A DNA stretch of 15,083 nucleotides from Candidatus Stygibacter frigidus (GTDB lineage Bacteria > Cloacimonadota > Cloacimonadia > Cloacimonadales > TCS61): contig JAVCCT010000035.1 in the NCBI GenBank assembly GCA_030765325.1, positions 1-15,083 on the forward strand, written 5' to 3'. This document shows, one piece after another, positions 1 to 7,348 of the stretch. How positions within the stretch are numbered: the stretch's first letter is position 1; every line of letters begins with the position of its first letter. The notes beneath the pieces were generated by a model. It worked only from the letters and a program-made list of their open reading frames with translations, was not told where the DNA came from and did no database searches. Position numbers and translations under genes: made by a program.

Positions 1-560
1 ACGCCAATGATTTTAAGCCGCCTGTTTTCATAAGTTATATATTCACCAATCGGATCATTATTAGCAAAGAGCTCTTCCTTGACCTGGCTTCCAATCACGA
101 TAACATCATTATTTTGATCAATATCAAATTCACTGATGAATCGCCCCTGATCTGCGGTCCATTCTTCAATATATTGATAATCAGGAACCACTCCCTGAAT
201 ACGACTCCAATAGAATTTATCCTGGTAATTAACTCTGCCCCAGTCACTGATCTCGGGATTATAATATAATGCCTCGGGGAGCAATTCTCGAATATGAAAT
301 AGTTCTTTGAGCAAGAAATAATCGCGTTCATTGCCATCACCATCATATTCCCAGTTGCGATGCACTGTGATTTTGGAAAGACCACCCCGCTCCATCATCC
401 AGGAAAGCGTCTGTTGATTGATACCATTCACCATTGCCAGCACAACAATTACGGACATAGTACCCAGGACAATACCTAATACAGTGACGAGACTTCTTAT
501 CTTGCGTGACCAGAAATCTGAGAGACCAACCTGAATGCTTTCTTTAAGTGAGATAGCCAT
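1..560 (-). CDS. ABC transporter permease, MacB/FtsX-like (N-terminal part, cut by window edge)
   Basis: Reading on the minus strand from an ATG at 560, the protein begins MAISLKESIQVGLSDF, followed by a hydrophobic segment at about residues 26-47 (VTVLGIVLGTMSVIVVL) and then a soluble stretch ending at the window edge. This is the layout of MacB/LolC-type permeases: a cytoplasmic amphipathic start, the first membrane helix, then the periplasmic core domain (MacB_PCD type, with the typical QGVVPDYQ and VIVIGSQV stretches). About 186 residues are visible and the remaining transmembrane helices lie outside. It starts 2 bp after the stop of the ATPase gene, so the two are surely co-transcribed and should form one complex, likely using ATP to move lipids, lipoproteins or peptides across or out of the envelope. 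The substrate cannot be told from sequence. The family call is firm, the specific role is not. Confidence 0.87.
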   Translation of the reverse strand, partial: MAISLKESIQVGLSDFWSRKIRSLVTVLGIVLGTMSVIVVLAMVNGINQQTLSWMMERGGLSKITVHRNWEYDGDGNERDYFLLKELFHIRELLPEALYYNPEISDWGRVNYQDKFYWSRIQGVVPDYQYIEEWTADQGRFISEFDIDQNNDVIVIGSQVKEELFANNDPIGEYITYENRRLKIIG

Positions 561-562
561 GG

Positions 563-1234
563 TTATTCTACAATGAGCCCATCGATGATCTTGATAGAGC
601 GGTCTGCCCGATCAGAAACGGCACTATCATGAGTAACAATAATAATAGTGTGTCCCTGCTGATTAAGCTCGGAAAAAATGGAGAGGATATCATTTCCTGA
701 ATTTGTATCAAGATTTCCAGTGGGTTCATCAGCCAAAATGATCGTGGGATTATTCACTAATGCCCTGGCAATGGCAACCCTTTGCCTTTGCCCACCAGAA
801 AGTTCTGATGGTTTATGCTTCATGCGGTCAGCCAGTCCAACATCCGTGAGTACTTTTTCAGCCAATGTGCGTCTGCGTGAAGCATTCATACCTGAATACA
901 TCAGGGGCAGCTCCACATTACGCCTGATATTCAGATGCGGCAACAGATTAAAGGTCTGGAACACAAACCCGATCTTATTATTTCTGATCGAAGCGAGTTT
1001 GGATTTTTTTAATTTATTGATCTCCTGGTCTTCCAGCCAGTACCCGCCGCTAGTGGCAGAATCAAGGCATCCGAGGATATGCATCAGAGTGGATTTGCCG
1101 GAGCCAGAAGGTCCCATAATGGCAACAAATTCGCCGGCTTTAATATCAGATGTCACGCCCTGAAGGGCTTTTACTGACACTTTGCCCATATTATATTCTT
1201 TAGTAAGATTTTCAAATCTGATCACTGTTTCCAT
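563..1234 (-). CDS. ABC transporter ATP-binding protein, LolD/MacB type
   Basis: This 223-residue ATPase has every ABC motif in order: Walker A GPSGSGKS (residues 41-48), Q-loop Gln at about 93 (VFQTFNLLP), signature LSGGQ (145-149), Walker B IILADE (165-170) followed by PTGNLD, and the switch His in IVTHD (about 202). The FQTFNLLP and ADEPTGNLD wording is that of the LolD/MacB/FtsE exporter subgroup. I chose the ATG at 1234 (METVIRFENL) because a GGAG lies 7 bp upstream; a longer in-frame opening to 1282 adds 16 residues without family resemblance. The gene ends 2 bp before the permease start, forming a two-gene exporter operon. It energises the permease at the inner membrane. Substrate unknown; LolD-like lipoprotein release and MacB-like export are both possible. 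Confidence 0.95.
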   Translation of the reverse strand: METVIRFENLTKEYNMGKVSVKALQGVTSDIKAGEFVAIMGPSGSGKSTLMHILGCLDSATSGGYWLEDQEINKLKKSKLASIRNNKIGFVFQTFNLLPHLNIRRNVELPLMYSGMNASRRRTLAEKVLTDVGLADRMKHKPSELSGGQRQRVAIARALVNNPTIILADEPTGNLDTNSGNDILSIFSELNQQGHTIIIVTHDSAVSDRADRSIKIIDGLIVE

Positions 1235-1276
1235 ATATACTCCATAGGAAGATTGTTTTTTATAAAAATTGTTATA

Positions 1277-1282
1277 TGTCAA
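1277..1282 (-). promoter_or_regulatory. Candidate -35 box (TTGACA) for the ABC exporter operon
   Basis: A perfect TTGACA on the minus strand lies 42 bp upstream of the ATPase start. The expected -10 site 17 bp on reads AAAACA and is poor; an AT-rich TATAAA sits closer, at a spacing of 12. The -35 box is visible, the full promoter is not established. Confidence 0.3.
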
Positions 1283-1299
1283 TAAAATTTGCCTTCTAC

Positions 1300-1329
1300 T
1301 TGACAGAAGGTGAGGTCTTCAGGTTTTTA
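1300..1329 (+). promoter_or_regulatory. Candidate promoter for the Wzi-like barrel gene
   Basis: TTGACA at 1300-1305 is followed after 18 bp by TTTTTA, which matches the -10 consensus weakly. It lies about 60 bp ahead of the gene at 1366. The support is the perfect -35 and its placement; no strong -10 is seen. Confidence 0.3.
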
Positions 1330-1365
1330 AATGATAGATCAGCAATGAATATCAGGAGAGTTCTC

Positions 1366-2874
1366 ATGAATAAATTTTTTATTTTTTTGTTTATATTTTT
1401 TATAGTTTCAGCCCTTTGGTCTGAGGAAGTGAAAGACCTTGCGTGGAATAAACCAGCCGTCCAGAGTGAACTGGAATTTTCCTGGCTGCAGGATAGTGAT
1501 GAAACTATTCCTTTGTCCTTCTATCCCTCTTTCAAAAAATATGATCTGGCAATTAATGGCTGGCAAAAATTTGTCAATAATCTAAAGAAATATGTATCAA
1601 GAAAAGATGAAAATGGAGCTTTTTTTATTTATAAACCAGAAGGAAACAGTGATTCTTATCTACTATGTAAATTGCAGGCTGGAGCTGATTATAGTGCAAA
1701 TAGTGACAACAATTATTACTTACCTCATTATGGCTGGGATATTCAAGGCAGGATAGGAAAAAGAACATATTTCTATTCACAATTCTGGACTGGGCATTTC
1801 AGTGAGCAATCAGATTTTGTGCGTGACAATTCTCCACTTATCGATAGCTGGTTAAAATATAAGGACGACGTCATTTATCTTGATAATATCAGGGGGAAAC
1901 TGCTTTATTGTGGTAAATATCTAGAAGCTGCTCTGGGAAGGGGCAAGTATGAGATTGGCAGTAATATTGCCGGAAGTATTATTCTGGATGATATTTGTAA
2001 TGATTATGGCTATTTTGATCTTGATCTCAAGCTGGGTGACTTCCGGTTTTCGGTGCTTAATGCCAATCTCACGGCAGACTCAAGTAGTGTGAATCATAGT
2101 AATGAATATGAAGATTACCGGTATAATGAAGATAAATATCTTACTATTCATAAGCTGGACTGGACGCCATCAGAAAAACTGCATTTATTTATGGGCGAGG
2201 AAGTTATCTATGGTTCTCATGGGATAGAGACCAGTTACCTGATGCCCTTGAATTTTATTCGGGCAGCTGAGCATAATCTGGGAGATCATGACAATGTGAT
2301 AATCTTTGCGGGTTGGGAATGGGTGTGGCATCATAATTTCCTCACTTATGGTAATCTGGTACTGGATGAACTTCGTAAGGCAAAGATCGCAGGTGACTGG
2401 TGGGGTAATAAATATGCCGTTCAGGTAGGTGACAGCTTTGAGTTGGGAGATCACAGGCTGACCCTGGAGTTTACTGCTGTACGTCCCTGGCTTTATACTC
2501 ATAAATCAATATTTACGTGCTATTCTCATGATAAAAAAGGGTTGGGATTCCCTGAAGGAAGCAATCTTATCCAGATTGCAACAGCTCTTGATCTGCAAAT
2601 CACCAATCGGCTCAAGATCAATAGTCTGGCAGCTTTTATCCGTCAGGGTGAAAGAGGTAACATATGGTCACTAAACTATCAGGACGAGATCACCGATATT
2701 GATAATGAAGAGACGAAGTGGTTTGCTGGCAATCCGCAAAACAGGTATAAACTGCAGAGCGTGATCACCTGGCAGCCTCTGGCTCATCACTGGATAAAAC
2801 TTGGGGTAAATGCTATATTGGAAAGCGAAGATAACTCTACAGAGCTTTATTTATCCTGGCTGACCAAATATTGA
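1366..2874 (+). CDS. Outer-membrane beta-barrel protein, capsule assembly Wzi-like
   Basis: The 502-residue product starts with a signal peptide (MNKFFIFLFIFFIVSALWS) and ends in SWLTKY, an aromatic last residue as in outer-membrane barrels. The body alternates polar and aromatic residues in short strands. A central region (roughly residues 245-355, with KLHLFMGEEVIYG, YLMPLNFIRAAEHNLGDHDN and AGDWWGNKYAVQVG) resembles the Wzi family of Enterobacteria and related barrels common in Cloacimonadota and Bacteroidota. Wzi anchors capsular polysaccharide at the cell surface. I chose the ATG at 1366 because AGGAGAG precedes it and the signal peptide begins there; an upstream in-frame ATG at 1276 would bury it. 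The next gene, a glycosyltransferase, follows 3 bp after the stop, which fits a surface-glycan role. The fold is well supported; the capsule function is inference. Confidence 0.72.
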   Translation: MNKFFIFLFIFFIVSALWSEEVKDLAWNKPAVQSELEFSWLQDSDETIPLSFYPSFKKYDLAINGWQKFVNNLKKYVSRKDENGAFFIYKPEGNSDSYLLCKLQAGADYSANSDNNYYLPHYGWDIQGRIGKRTYFYSQFWTGHFSEQSDFVRDNSPLIDSWLKYKDDVIYLDNIRGKLLYCGKYLEAALGRGKYEIGSNIAGSIILDDICNDYGYFDLDLKLGDFRFSVLNANLTADSSSVNHSNEYEDYRYNEDKYLTIHKLDWTPSEKLHLFMGEEVIYGSHGIETSYLMPLNFIRAAEHNLGDHDNVIIFAGWEWVWHHNFLTYGNLVLDELRKAKIAGDWWGNKYAVQVGDSFELGDHRLTLEFTAVRPWLYTHKSIFTCYSHDKKGLGFPEGSNLIQIATALDLQITNRLKINSLAAFIRQGERGNIWSLNYQDEITDIDNEETKWFAGNPQNRYKLQSVITWQPLAHHWIKLGVNAILESEDNSTELYLSWLTKY

Positions 2875-2877
2875 TAG

Positions 2878-3921
2878 ATGATCACATTCAGCTTTGTCCT
2901 TATTATTATCATATTAGCATCTGCATTTCTGCTATATAAACCTCAGAATAAAAATCCTCAATTACGAACCTTTTCTATCCTGATCGCCTGTCGGAATGAA
3001 GAAAATAATATCCCAGAGCTTATAGAAAGTCTGCAAAAGATCAATTACCCGGCAGAACTGTGGCAGGTGATAATCGTGGATGACGCTTCAGAGGATAACA
3101 CCTGGCAGCTTTTGCAACCTCATATTGCCAAACTTGCTAATTTTAAGATTTATCGTCTGAAAGAGAAATCTACCGTATATAAAGGGAAGAAAGCGGCTTT
3201 GAAGCTTGCAGCAGAAAATGCAGATTTTGATTACCTCTTATTTACTGATGCTGATTGTATTGTACATCCTGAGATACTGCATTCATATTCTGAACTGCTT
3301 ACGGCGAATACTGACGCTGCTATTGGCTGGTATCTCACCAAAACCGCCTCTCCACTGCAAAGAATAATAGATGTGTCATCGGGAGTAACTTTTGCCCTTA
3401 CAACCAAAATGGGAATTCCTTTTTCTGCCTCGGGAATGAACTGGGTTGTCAGTAAAAATGCTTTCATAGAGGTAGATGGATATGAAAAGATCAAGCATAA
3501 GATAGCCGGAGATGATAAATTACTGCTGCTGCTGGTGAAAGCCTTAGGAAATAAAATAGCCTTTAATCACAGATTCCCGGTGCAAACTAAGCTCCCTCAG
3601 GGGAGTGATTCACAGAGGTTGATGCGTAAATATGGTAAACTGTCAAGCTCACCTTTTAATATTAAACTGATTATGCTGATTTTGGGTGCTTTTTATATTT
3701 ACCTGCCATGGCAGATCATAATACAGGGATATGAAATAGGCTTGATATATCTGGCTGGATTGTTTTTGTTTTGGATGATTGTTTTGCTGCGTTTTAGTTT
3801 AAAGTTCAAACTATCTGACCCACTATTATTAATGATAGCACCTTATATATTATTCTATCATGTCCTGCGAGGCAGCTTTGGTAACTGGGAATGGAAAGGT
3901 CAAAAGAGAAAATCCAGCTGA
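2878..3921 (+). CDS. Membrane-anchored family 2 glycosyltransferase
   Basis: This 347-residue protein has an N-terminal membrane helix (residues about 1-20), a GT-A catalytic domain, and two to three hydrophobic segments near the end (about 263-305 and 314-330). The GT2 motifs are clear: SILIACRNEENNIPELIESL at 33-52, the nucleotide-binding VDD at 67-69, the metal-binding DAD at 124-126 (LFTDADC), and a GDD at 211-213 in the place of the usual ED catalytic base motif. QRLMRKYG at 246-253 stands where processive members have QxxRW; the Trp is absent. It should transfer a sugar from a nucleotide donor onto a lipid or growing glycan on the cytoplasmic face. The start follows the barrel gene by 3 bp (stop, TAG, ATG), so the two are translationally linked. 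Donor and acceptor are unknown. Confidence 0.9.
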   Translation: MITFSFVLIIIILASAFLLYKPQNKNPQLRTFSILIACRNEENNIPELIESLQKINYPAELWQVIIVDDASEDNTWQLLQPHIAKLANFKIYRLKEKSTVYKGKKAALKLAAENADFDYLLFTDADCIVHPEILHSYSELLTANTDAAIGWYLTKTASPLQRIIDVSSGVTFALTTKMGIPFSASGMNWVVSKNAFIEVDGYEKIKHKIAGDDKLLLLLVKALGNKIAFNHRFPVQTKLPQGSDSQRLMRKYGKLSSSPFNIKLIMLILGAFYIYLPWQIIIQGYEIGLIYLAGLFLFWMIVLLRFSLKFKLSDPLLLMIAPYILFYHVLRGSFGNWEWKGQKRKSS

Positions 3922-3952
3922 AACTATTTCAATAGTTAATTCATTATTTTTT
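3922..3952 (+). terminator. Weak terminator-like hairpin after the glycosyltransferase
   Basis: Directly after the stop codon, AACTATT and AATAGTT pair around a 2-base TC, followed some 9 bases later by six Ts. The stem is AT-rich and the T run is not adjacent, so this is at best a weak terminator. Confidence 0.3.
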
Positions 3953-4059
3953 CAATAATTATTTGATCTGGTAATTTTCCATTTTGACTGGAATTCATTT
4001 TTTAGCTTTACAACTTGCTGGCTAATTTCTTTGCTGACCCTGTTAGAAGAATGAAAAGG

Positions 4060-4081
4060 CTGGTATAAATCATTATACCAG
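4060..4081 (+). promoter_or_regulatory. Palindrome over an extended -10 element ahead of the FadL-like porin
   Basis: CTGGTATAA (4060-4068) and TTATACCAG (4073-4081) form a perfect 9-bp inverted repeat around ATCA. The left arm contains TGGTATAAA, a good extended -10 element (TGnTATAAT type), about 40 bp ahead of the porin start at 4109. It may be an operator overlapping the promoter, or, if transcription starts upstream, a stabilising 5' hairpin in the mRNA. No A/T tract makes it a plus-strand terminator. A TTGACT further upstream (3984-3989) could mark another promoter. Confidence 0.45.
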
Positions 4082-4108
4082 TAAAAAACTCACTGAAATG
4101 GAGGTTTT

Positions 4109-5470
4109 ATGACGAAGAGATTTTTATTAGTTATTATGCTTGTTTTAGCAGTTAATTTGATTTTTGCCGGTGGTATTGCACTTTCCGGAGTTGGTACACG
4201 TGCCAAAGCAATGGGTGGAGCCATGAGAGGACTCGCTGATGATGCTTCTGCCATGTATTGGAATCCCGCTGGATTGTCATTTTTGGAAGAATCAACTCTT
4301 TCTGTTGGTATCCATTATGTAGATTTTAATGGAGAATGGGAAGACGAATCAGGAACAATGTTTGAAAATGCAGATGTACTGAATCTTATCCCAAGCGCTG
4401 TTTATACTAAAATATGCCCGGACAAACCCTGGAACTTTGGTTTTGGTGTTTATATTCCCTTTGGACTTTCTGCTGAATGGGATCTTTATGATATGCCAGA
4501 GACAATCCCAGAGGCAGTAATCGGAATGGATCTAAACGGTGACGGCGATATGGATGATAATATTCCATTAACCTGGGAAGGCGAGATCCAGGAAAATGAA
4601 AAAGCCGGATCCTTGATGGTGATAGACTTTCATCCAACTTTCAGTTATCAGATTTCAGAGAAATTAGGTGTTGGAATTGGTTTAAGTATTGATTATGCTC
4701 ATATGGCAATAAATATGCTTGATCTGCACCCTCTTTATCAGGATTATCTGCCCACGTATACACAAATGGAAGGAAGCGGTATGGGTTATGGTCTAAATTA
4801 CGGTATTCTTTTCAAACCAACGCCCTGCCTTAGTCTTGGATTTTCAGGAAGACTGGAAACTGAATTAGCCCTTGATGGTGATGCTCAGATCGATACTTAC
4901 ATTAACAATGTTATTGGTGCAGGCCTTGGTGGATTACCGGCAACTGTAATTAATAACAATCCTGATGTGGAAGCAACTCTTATACTTCCTGCTGATTATG
5001 GTTTTGGTTTTGGATATAAGATCAAAGAAAACTGGCTTGTTTCAGCAGATTTCACCTATACAGGCTGGGAATCAGTAGATGTGATAAAGCTTGATTTCGA
5101 AGAAGGATTTGATATCATGGGTACACCTATTGAAGATACAGAAATGGTTCTTAACTGGGAAAACACTATCCGCTTCGGATTTGGAACTGAATACGTGATG
5201 GGCCCTTTGGCTTACAGAGCAGGTTATTATTATGATGAATCACCACTTGTTGATGAAACAATGACGGTAACTTTCCCTGATTTCAGCACTAAGAATGCTA
5301 TCAATGGGGGTGTTGGCTATGTGATTAATGATAATCTCTGCCTTGATTTTGCTGTAGAATACATTATGATGGAAGAAAGAGAAGTGACAGAACCGACAGA
5401 TGAAAACTGGCTGGGTATTTATAATGGAAATATTATTGACATCATGCTTGACCTGACCTGGAAATTCTAA
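4109..5470 (+). CDS. OmpP1/FadL/TodX-family outer-membrane transport protein
   Basis: The 453-residue product has a signal peptide (MTKRFLLVIMLVLAVNLIFA) and directly after it the FadL family hallmark: GVGTRAKAMGGAM, ADDASAMYWNPAG with NPAG at 52-55. The rest is barrel-like, with many Gly and aromatic residues (FGFGVYIPFGLSAEW, GLGYGLNYGI-like strands), and it ends in LDLTWKF with the C-terminal Phe typical of outer-membrane barrels. FadL proteins let long-chain fatty acids or other hydrophobic compounds diffuse through the outer membrane; the N-terminal hatch plugs the barrel. Length matches the family. GGAGG lies 5 bp before the start. The gene stands alone between a palindromic promoter region and a strong terminator. 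Residues 141-150 (DLNGDGDMDD) look like a calcium-binding loop, an unusual insertion. The substrate is unknown. Confidence 0.92.
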   Translation: MTKRFLLVIMLVLAVNLIFAGGIALSGVGTRAKAMGGAMRGLADDASAMYWNPAGLSFLEESTLSVGIHYVDFNGEWEDESGTMFENADVLNLIPSAVYTKICPDKPWNFGFGVYIPFGLSAEWDLYDMPETIPEAVIGMDLNGDGDMDDNIPLTWEGEIQENEKAGSLMVIDFHPTFSYQISEKLGVGIGLSIDYAHMAINMLDLHPLYQDYLPTYTQMEGSGMGYGLNYGILFKPTPCLSLGFSGRLETELALDGDAQIDTYINNVIGAGLGGLPATVINNNPDVEATLILPADYGFGFGYKIKENWLVSADFTYTGWESVDVIKLDFEEGFDIMGTPIEDTEMVLNWENTIRFGFGTEYVMGPLAYRAGYYYDESPLVDETMTVTFPDFSTKNAINGGVGYVINDNLCLDFAVEYIMMEEREVTEPTDENWLGIYNGNIIDIMLDLTWKF

Positions 5471-5490
5471 AAAGAATTTTTTAAGATATT

Positions 5491-5519
5491 TAGCCCCTGT
5501 TTGCAGGGGCTATTTTTTT
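5491..5519 (+). terminator. Rho-independent terminator of the FadL-like gene
   Basis: TAGCCCCTG pairs perfectly with CAGGGGCTA around TTTG (9-bp GC-rich stem) and is followed at once by seven Ts. It lies 20 bp after the porin stop codon and is the clearest terminator in the window. Confidence 0.93.
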
Positions 5520-5542
5520 ATGATAATATGAATCTCGAATAT

Positions 5543-5732
5543 ATAAGTGACAAGAAAAGTAGTACTTGCACCGCTGGATGTACTCAGCAAGTGGGGCCAG
5601 AACTACGGGCAGGTATCCATAGTAATTTATAATTTTCATCAATTCAATGCCTTTTCATGAATTGTTTGACAATGGTCGTTTTCTGCGCCCCACTTGGAAA
5701 TACCCAACGGTGCACGTGCACTTAGCGACTTA
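5543..5732. repeat. Large imperfect inverted repeat, possible MITE-like element
   Basis: Two arms of about 45-55 bp face each other across about 78 bp. Matching blocks are TGCACCG (5567-5573) with CGGTGCA (5708-5714), AAGTGGGG (5589-5596) with CCCCACTT (5688-5695), and CAGAA (5598-5602) with TTCTG (5681-5685). Similarity may extend outward to AAGTGAC (5545-5551) and GCGACTT (5725-5731). The local base composition is more GC-rich than the flanks. An inner 7-bp repeat, CAATTCA/TGAATTG, lies near the middle. No transposase is present. It fits a miniature transposable element or a large repeated RNA-forming unit; copies elsewhere in the genome would decide. The rest of the gene-free stretch 5471-5829 holds the upstream terminator and a promoter-like site ahead of 5830. 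Confidence 0.6.
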
Positions 5733-5777
5733 AATCATTTTAATTTCAAGGGGATGCCTGGATTCTGATCATAGCAC

Positions 5778-5808
5778 TTGACAGAATTTGGGTAAGTGGA
5801 GAAATTCT
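5778..5808 (+). promoter_or_regulatory. TTGACA box and hairpin upstream of the SGNH lipoprotein gene
   Basis: TTGACA (5778-5783) lies 46 bp ahead of the start at 5830. The bases 17 bp on read GAAATT, a poor -10. AGAATTT (5783-5789) and AAATTCT (5802-5808) form a perfect 7-bp inverted repeat just downstream of the -35 box. This is a candidate promoter with a possible operator or leader hairpin. Confidence 0.3.
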
Positions 5809-5829
5809 AAAAAAAATCGAGGAAGAATA

Positions 5830-6891
5830 ATGAATAAATTAATCGTGCTTCTTTTGACTATAATAATACTGGCAGGCTGCACAGTCAGCACTGAGCCAAT
5901 CGACCCGCTATCTGGAGAGATTCCTCTTAGCATGGATATGAGACCGGTTACTGAGCTGGGCTTCACCGTAACTCAGGTGCAGGTTACTATCAGTATCGGA
6001 ACTTATCAATCTACTCGTAATCTGGAAATAACCGGTAGCACTGCGACAGGGATATTTTCTAATTTAACCCCTGGAATATATGATATTTATGTCGAGATAT
6101 TTGAGGAAGAGCTGTTAATTGCAACGGGCAGGGGAAGTGCTGAAGTAATTGCCGGTGAAGTTACTGAGGTGGAGATCAGCGTTGTGCTGGAAGATATCAC
6201 AGGAAAGATTGTCATCAACGTTGACTGGACTGATCTGCTGCCACCTGAACCGCATCACATATTATTCCTGGGAAACAGCTATACTGCTGCTAATGGGGGA
6301 TTATATACTCATCTAACTGGAATAGCCCAGGCAATTGATCCGGACTGGGAAATAACCACTGGTTATTCTACTCCAGGCGGCTGCACTTTGGAAATGCACA
6401 CGACCAATACCAACTCGCTGGCTGAGATTAATTCAGGACTTTATGATTACGTGGTTTTGCAGGAACAAAGCACACGTCCGGTAGAAAATCCTAACCTGTT
6501 TTATGAATATGCCTCCGTTTTAGACAGCATGATAACTGCAAATGGTGGTGAAACTGCTTTCTTTATGACCTGGGCACGCCAGGATGATCCGGCGATGATC
6601 GATGATCTGGCTGCGGCATACACCTATATTGGCACTGAATTGCAGGCACCAGTATCACCTGTGGGACTGGCATTTGAGCAGACAACACTTACGCATCCTG
6701 AGATCAATCTTTATTCAGTTGACGGCTCGCACCCAAGCTGGCACGGTAGTTATCTAACTGCTTTAGTTATTTATGCAACGTTATGGGATATTAGCCCCAT
6801 AGGATGCAGCTATATTCCCGATGAATCTATCCATTCTGAAGATGCTTTTATTCTGCAGGAAGTCGCCTGGGAGGTAGTTTCAGGAGATTGA
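5830..6891 (+). CDS. SGNH-hydrolase-like lipoprotein (DUF4886-like)
   Basis: The 353-residue product begins with a lipoprotein signal: MNKLIVLLLTIIILAGC, with Cys17 as the lipidation site and Thr at +2, so an outer-membrane location is likely. Residues about 30-135 form a beta-rich domain resembling carboxypeptidase-regulatory/Ig-like folds (TPGIYDIYVEI). From about 143 an SGNH hydrolase domain follows: ILFLGNSYT with nucleophile candidate Ser150, PGGCTLEMH (182-190) as the block II glycine region, VVLQEQS (208-214) in place of the usual GxND block, and VDGSHPSWHG with Asp298 and His301 completing the triad. QEQS and DGSHPS are typical of DUF4886 proteins. It probably removes acyl or acetyl groups from a glycan or lipid. 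I chose the ATG at 5830 for the AGGAAG upstream and the signal peptide. Confidence 0.8.
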   Translation: MNKLIVLLLTIIILAGCTVSTEPIDPLSGEIPLSMDMRPVTELGFTVTQVQVTISIGTYQSTRNLEITGSTATGIFSNLTPGIYDIYVEIFEEELLIATGRGSAEVIAGEVTEVEISVVLEDITGKIVINVDWTDLLPPEPHHILFLGNSYTAANGGLYTHLTGIAQAIDPDWEITTGYSTPGGCTLEMHTTNTNSLAEINSGLYDYVVLQEQSTRPVENPNLFYEYASVLDSMITANGGETAFFMTWARQDDPAMIDDLAAAYTYIGTELQAPVSPVGLAFEQTTLTHPEINLYSVDGSHPSWHGSYLTALVIYATLWDISPIGCSYIPDESIHSEDAFILQEVAWEVVSGD

Positions 6892-6925
6892 GATGAAATT
6901 AACTAAAATATAGGAGAAAAATGAT

Positions 6926-7246
6926 ATGACTCATTTAGAGAAATTGAGTTATTGTGGGATTTACTGTGGTGGTTGCTTGAATTTTAAGAAGAATTATAAC
7001 TGCCAGGGCTGCCGATATGAGGAAAATATGCTAAGTGACTGTCCCCTTAGGGCATGTGCAATTGCCAAAGAATTGATTCATTGTGGAGAATGTGAAGAAT
7101 TTCCCTGCAAAGAACTGATAGAGTTTTATGAAGATGGAGTCCCGCTTCATGACCTGGCATATAAAAACATTTTGAGGATCAAAGAAATTGGGATTGATAA
7201 ATGGCTAATAGAACAGGAAGAACTTTCTGGAAGCAAGGGCAAGTGA
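6926..7246 (+). CDS. Small cysteine-rich protein, DUF3795-like
   Basis: This 106-residue protein is rich in paired cysteines: YCGIYCGGC, CQGC, DCPLRAC, HCGECEEFPC. The opening YCGIYCGGC and the later ECEEFPC are the marks of the DUF3795 family, thought to bind a metal such as zinc or an iron-sulphur cluster; the function is not known. There is no signal peptide, so it is cytoplasmic. AGGAG (6912-6916) serves the ATG at 6926; an ATG at 6921 opens only a two-codon frame whose TGA overlaps the true start (ATGATATGA). It follows the SGNH lipoprotein by 34 bp on the same strand and may share its transcript, but the two have no evident functional link. Confidence 0.85.
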   Translation: MTHLEKLSYCGIYCGGCLNFKKNYNCQGCRYEENMLSDCPLRACAIAKELIHCGECEEFPCKELIEFYEDGVPLHDLAYKNILRIKEIGIDKWLIEQEELSGSKGK

Positions 7247-7348
7247 CATAATATCAGGCTTCGTTTTTATCTTTTCATAGTGGCTCGTTGAGAGAGGTGA
7301 AAAAGTTACTCTTCTGAAATAGGATTGCTTGATTAGAGATTCTTTATA

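Noticed and set aside
95..385. 96-codon minus-strand frame at the left end
   Set aside because: It is a different frame within the MacB-like permease, whose own reading frame is open and matches the family.
678..1163. 161-codon open frame on the plus strand opposite the ABC ATPase
   Set aside because: It lies wholly inside the complement of a gene with all ABC motifs and its translation shows no family features; it is a shadow frame.
5788..5829. Longer start for the SGNH lipoprotein from a TTG at 5788
   Set aside because: It would put a charged 14-residue extension (GKWRNSKKNRGR) before the signal peptide; the ATG at 5830 has AGGAAG at a proper distance and begins a normal lipoprotein signal.
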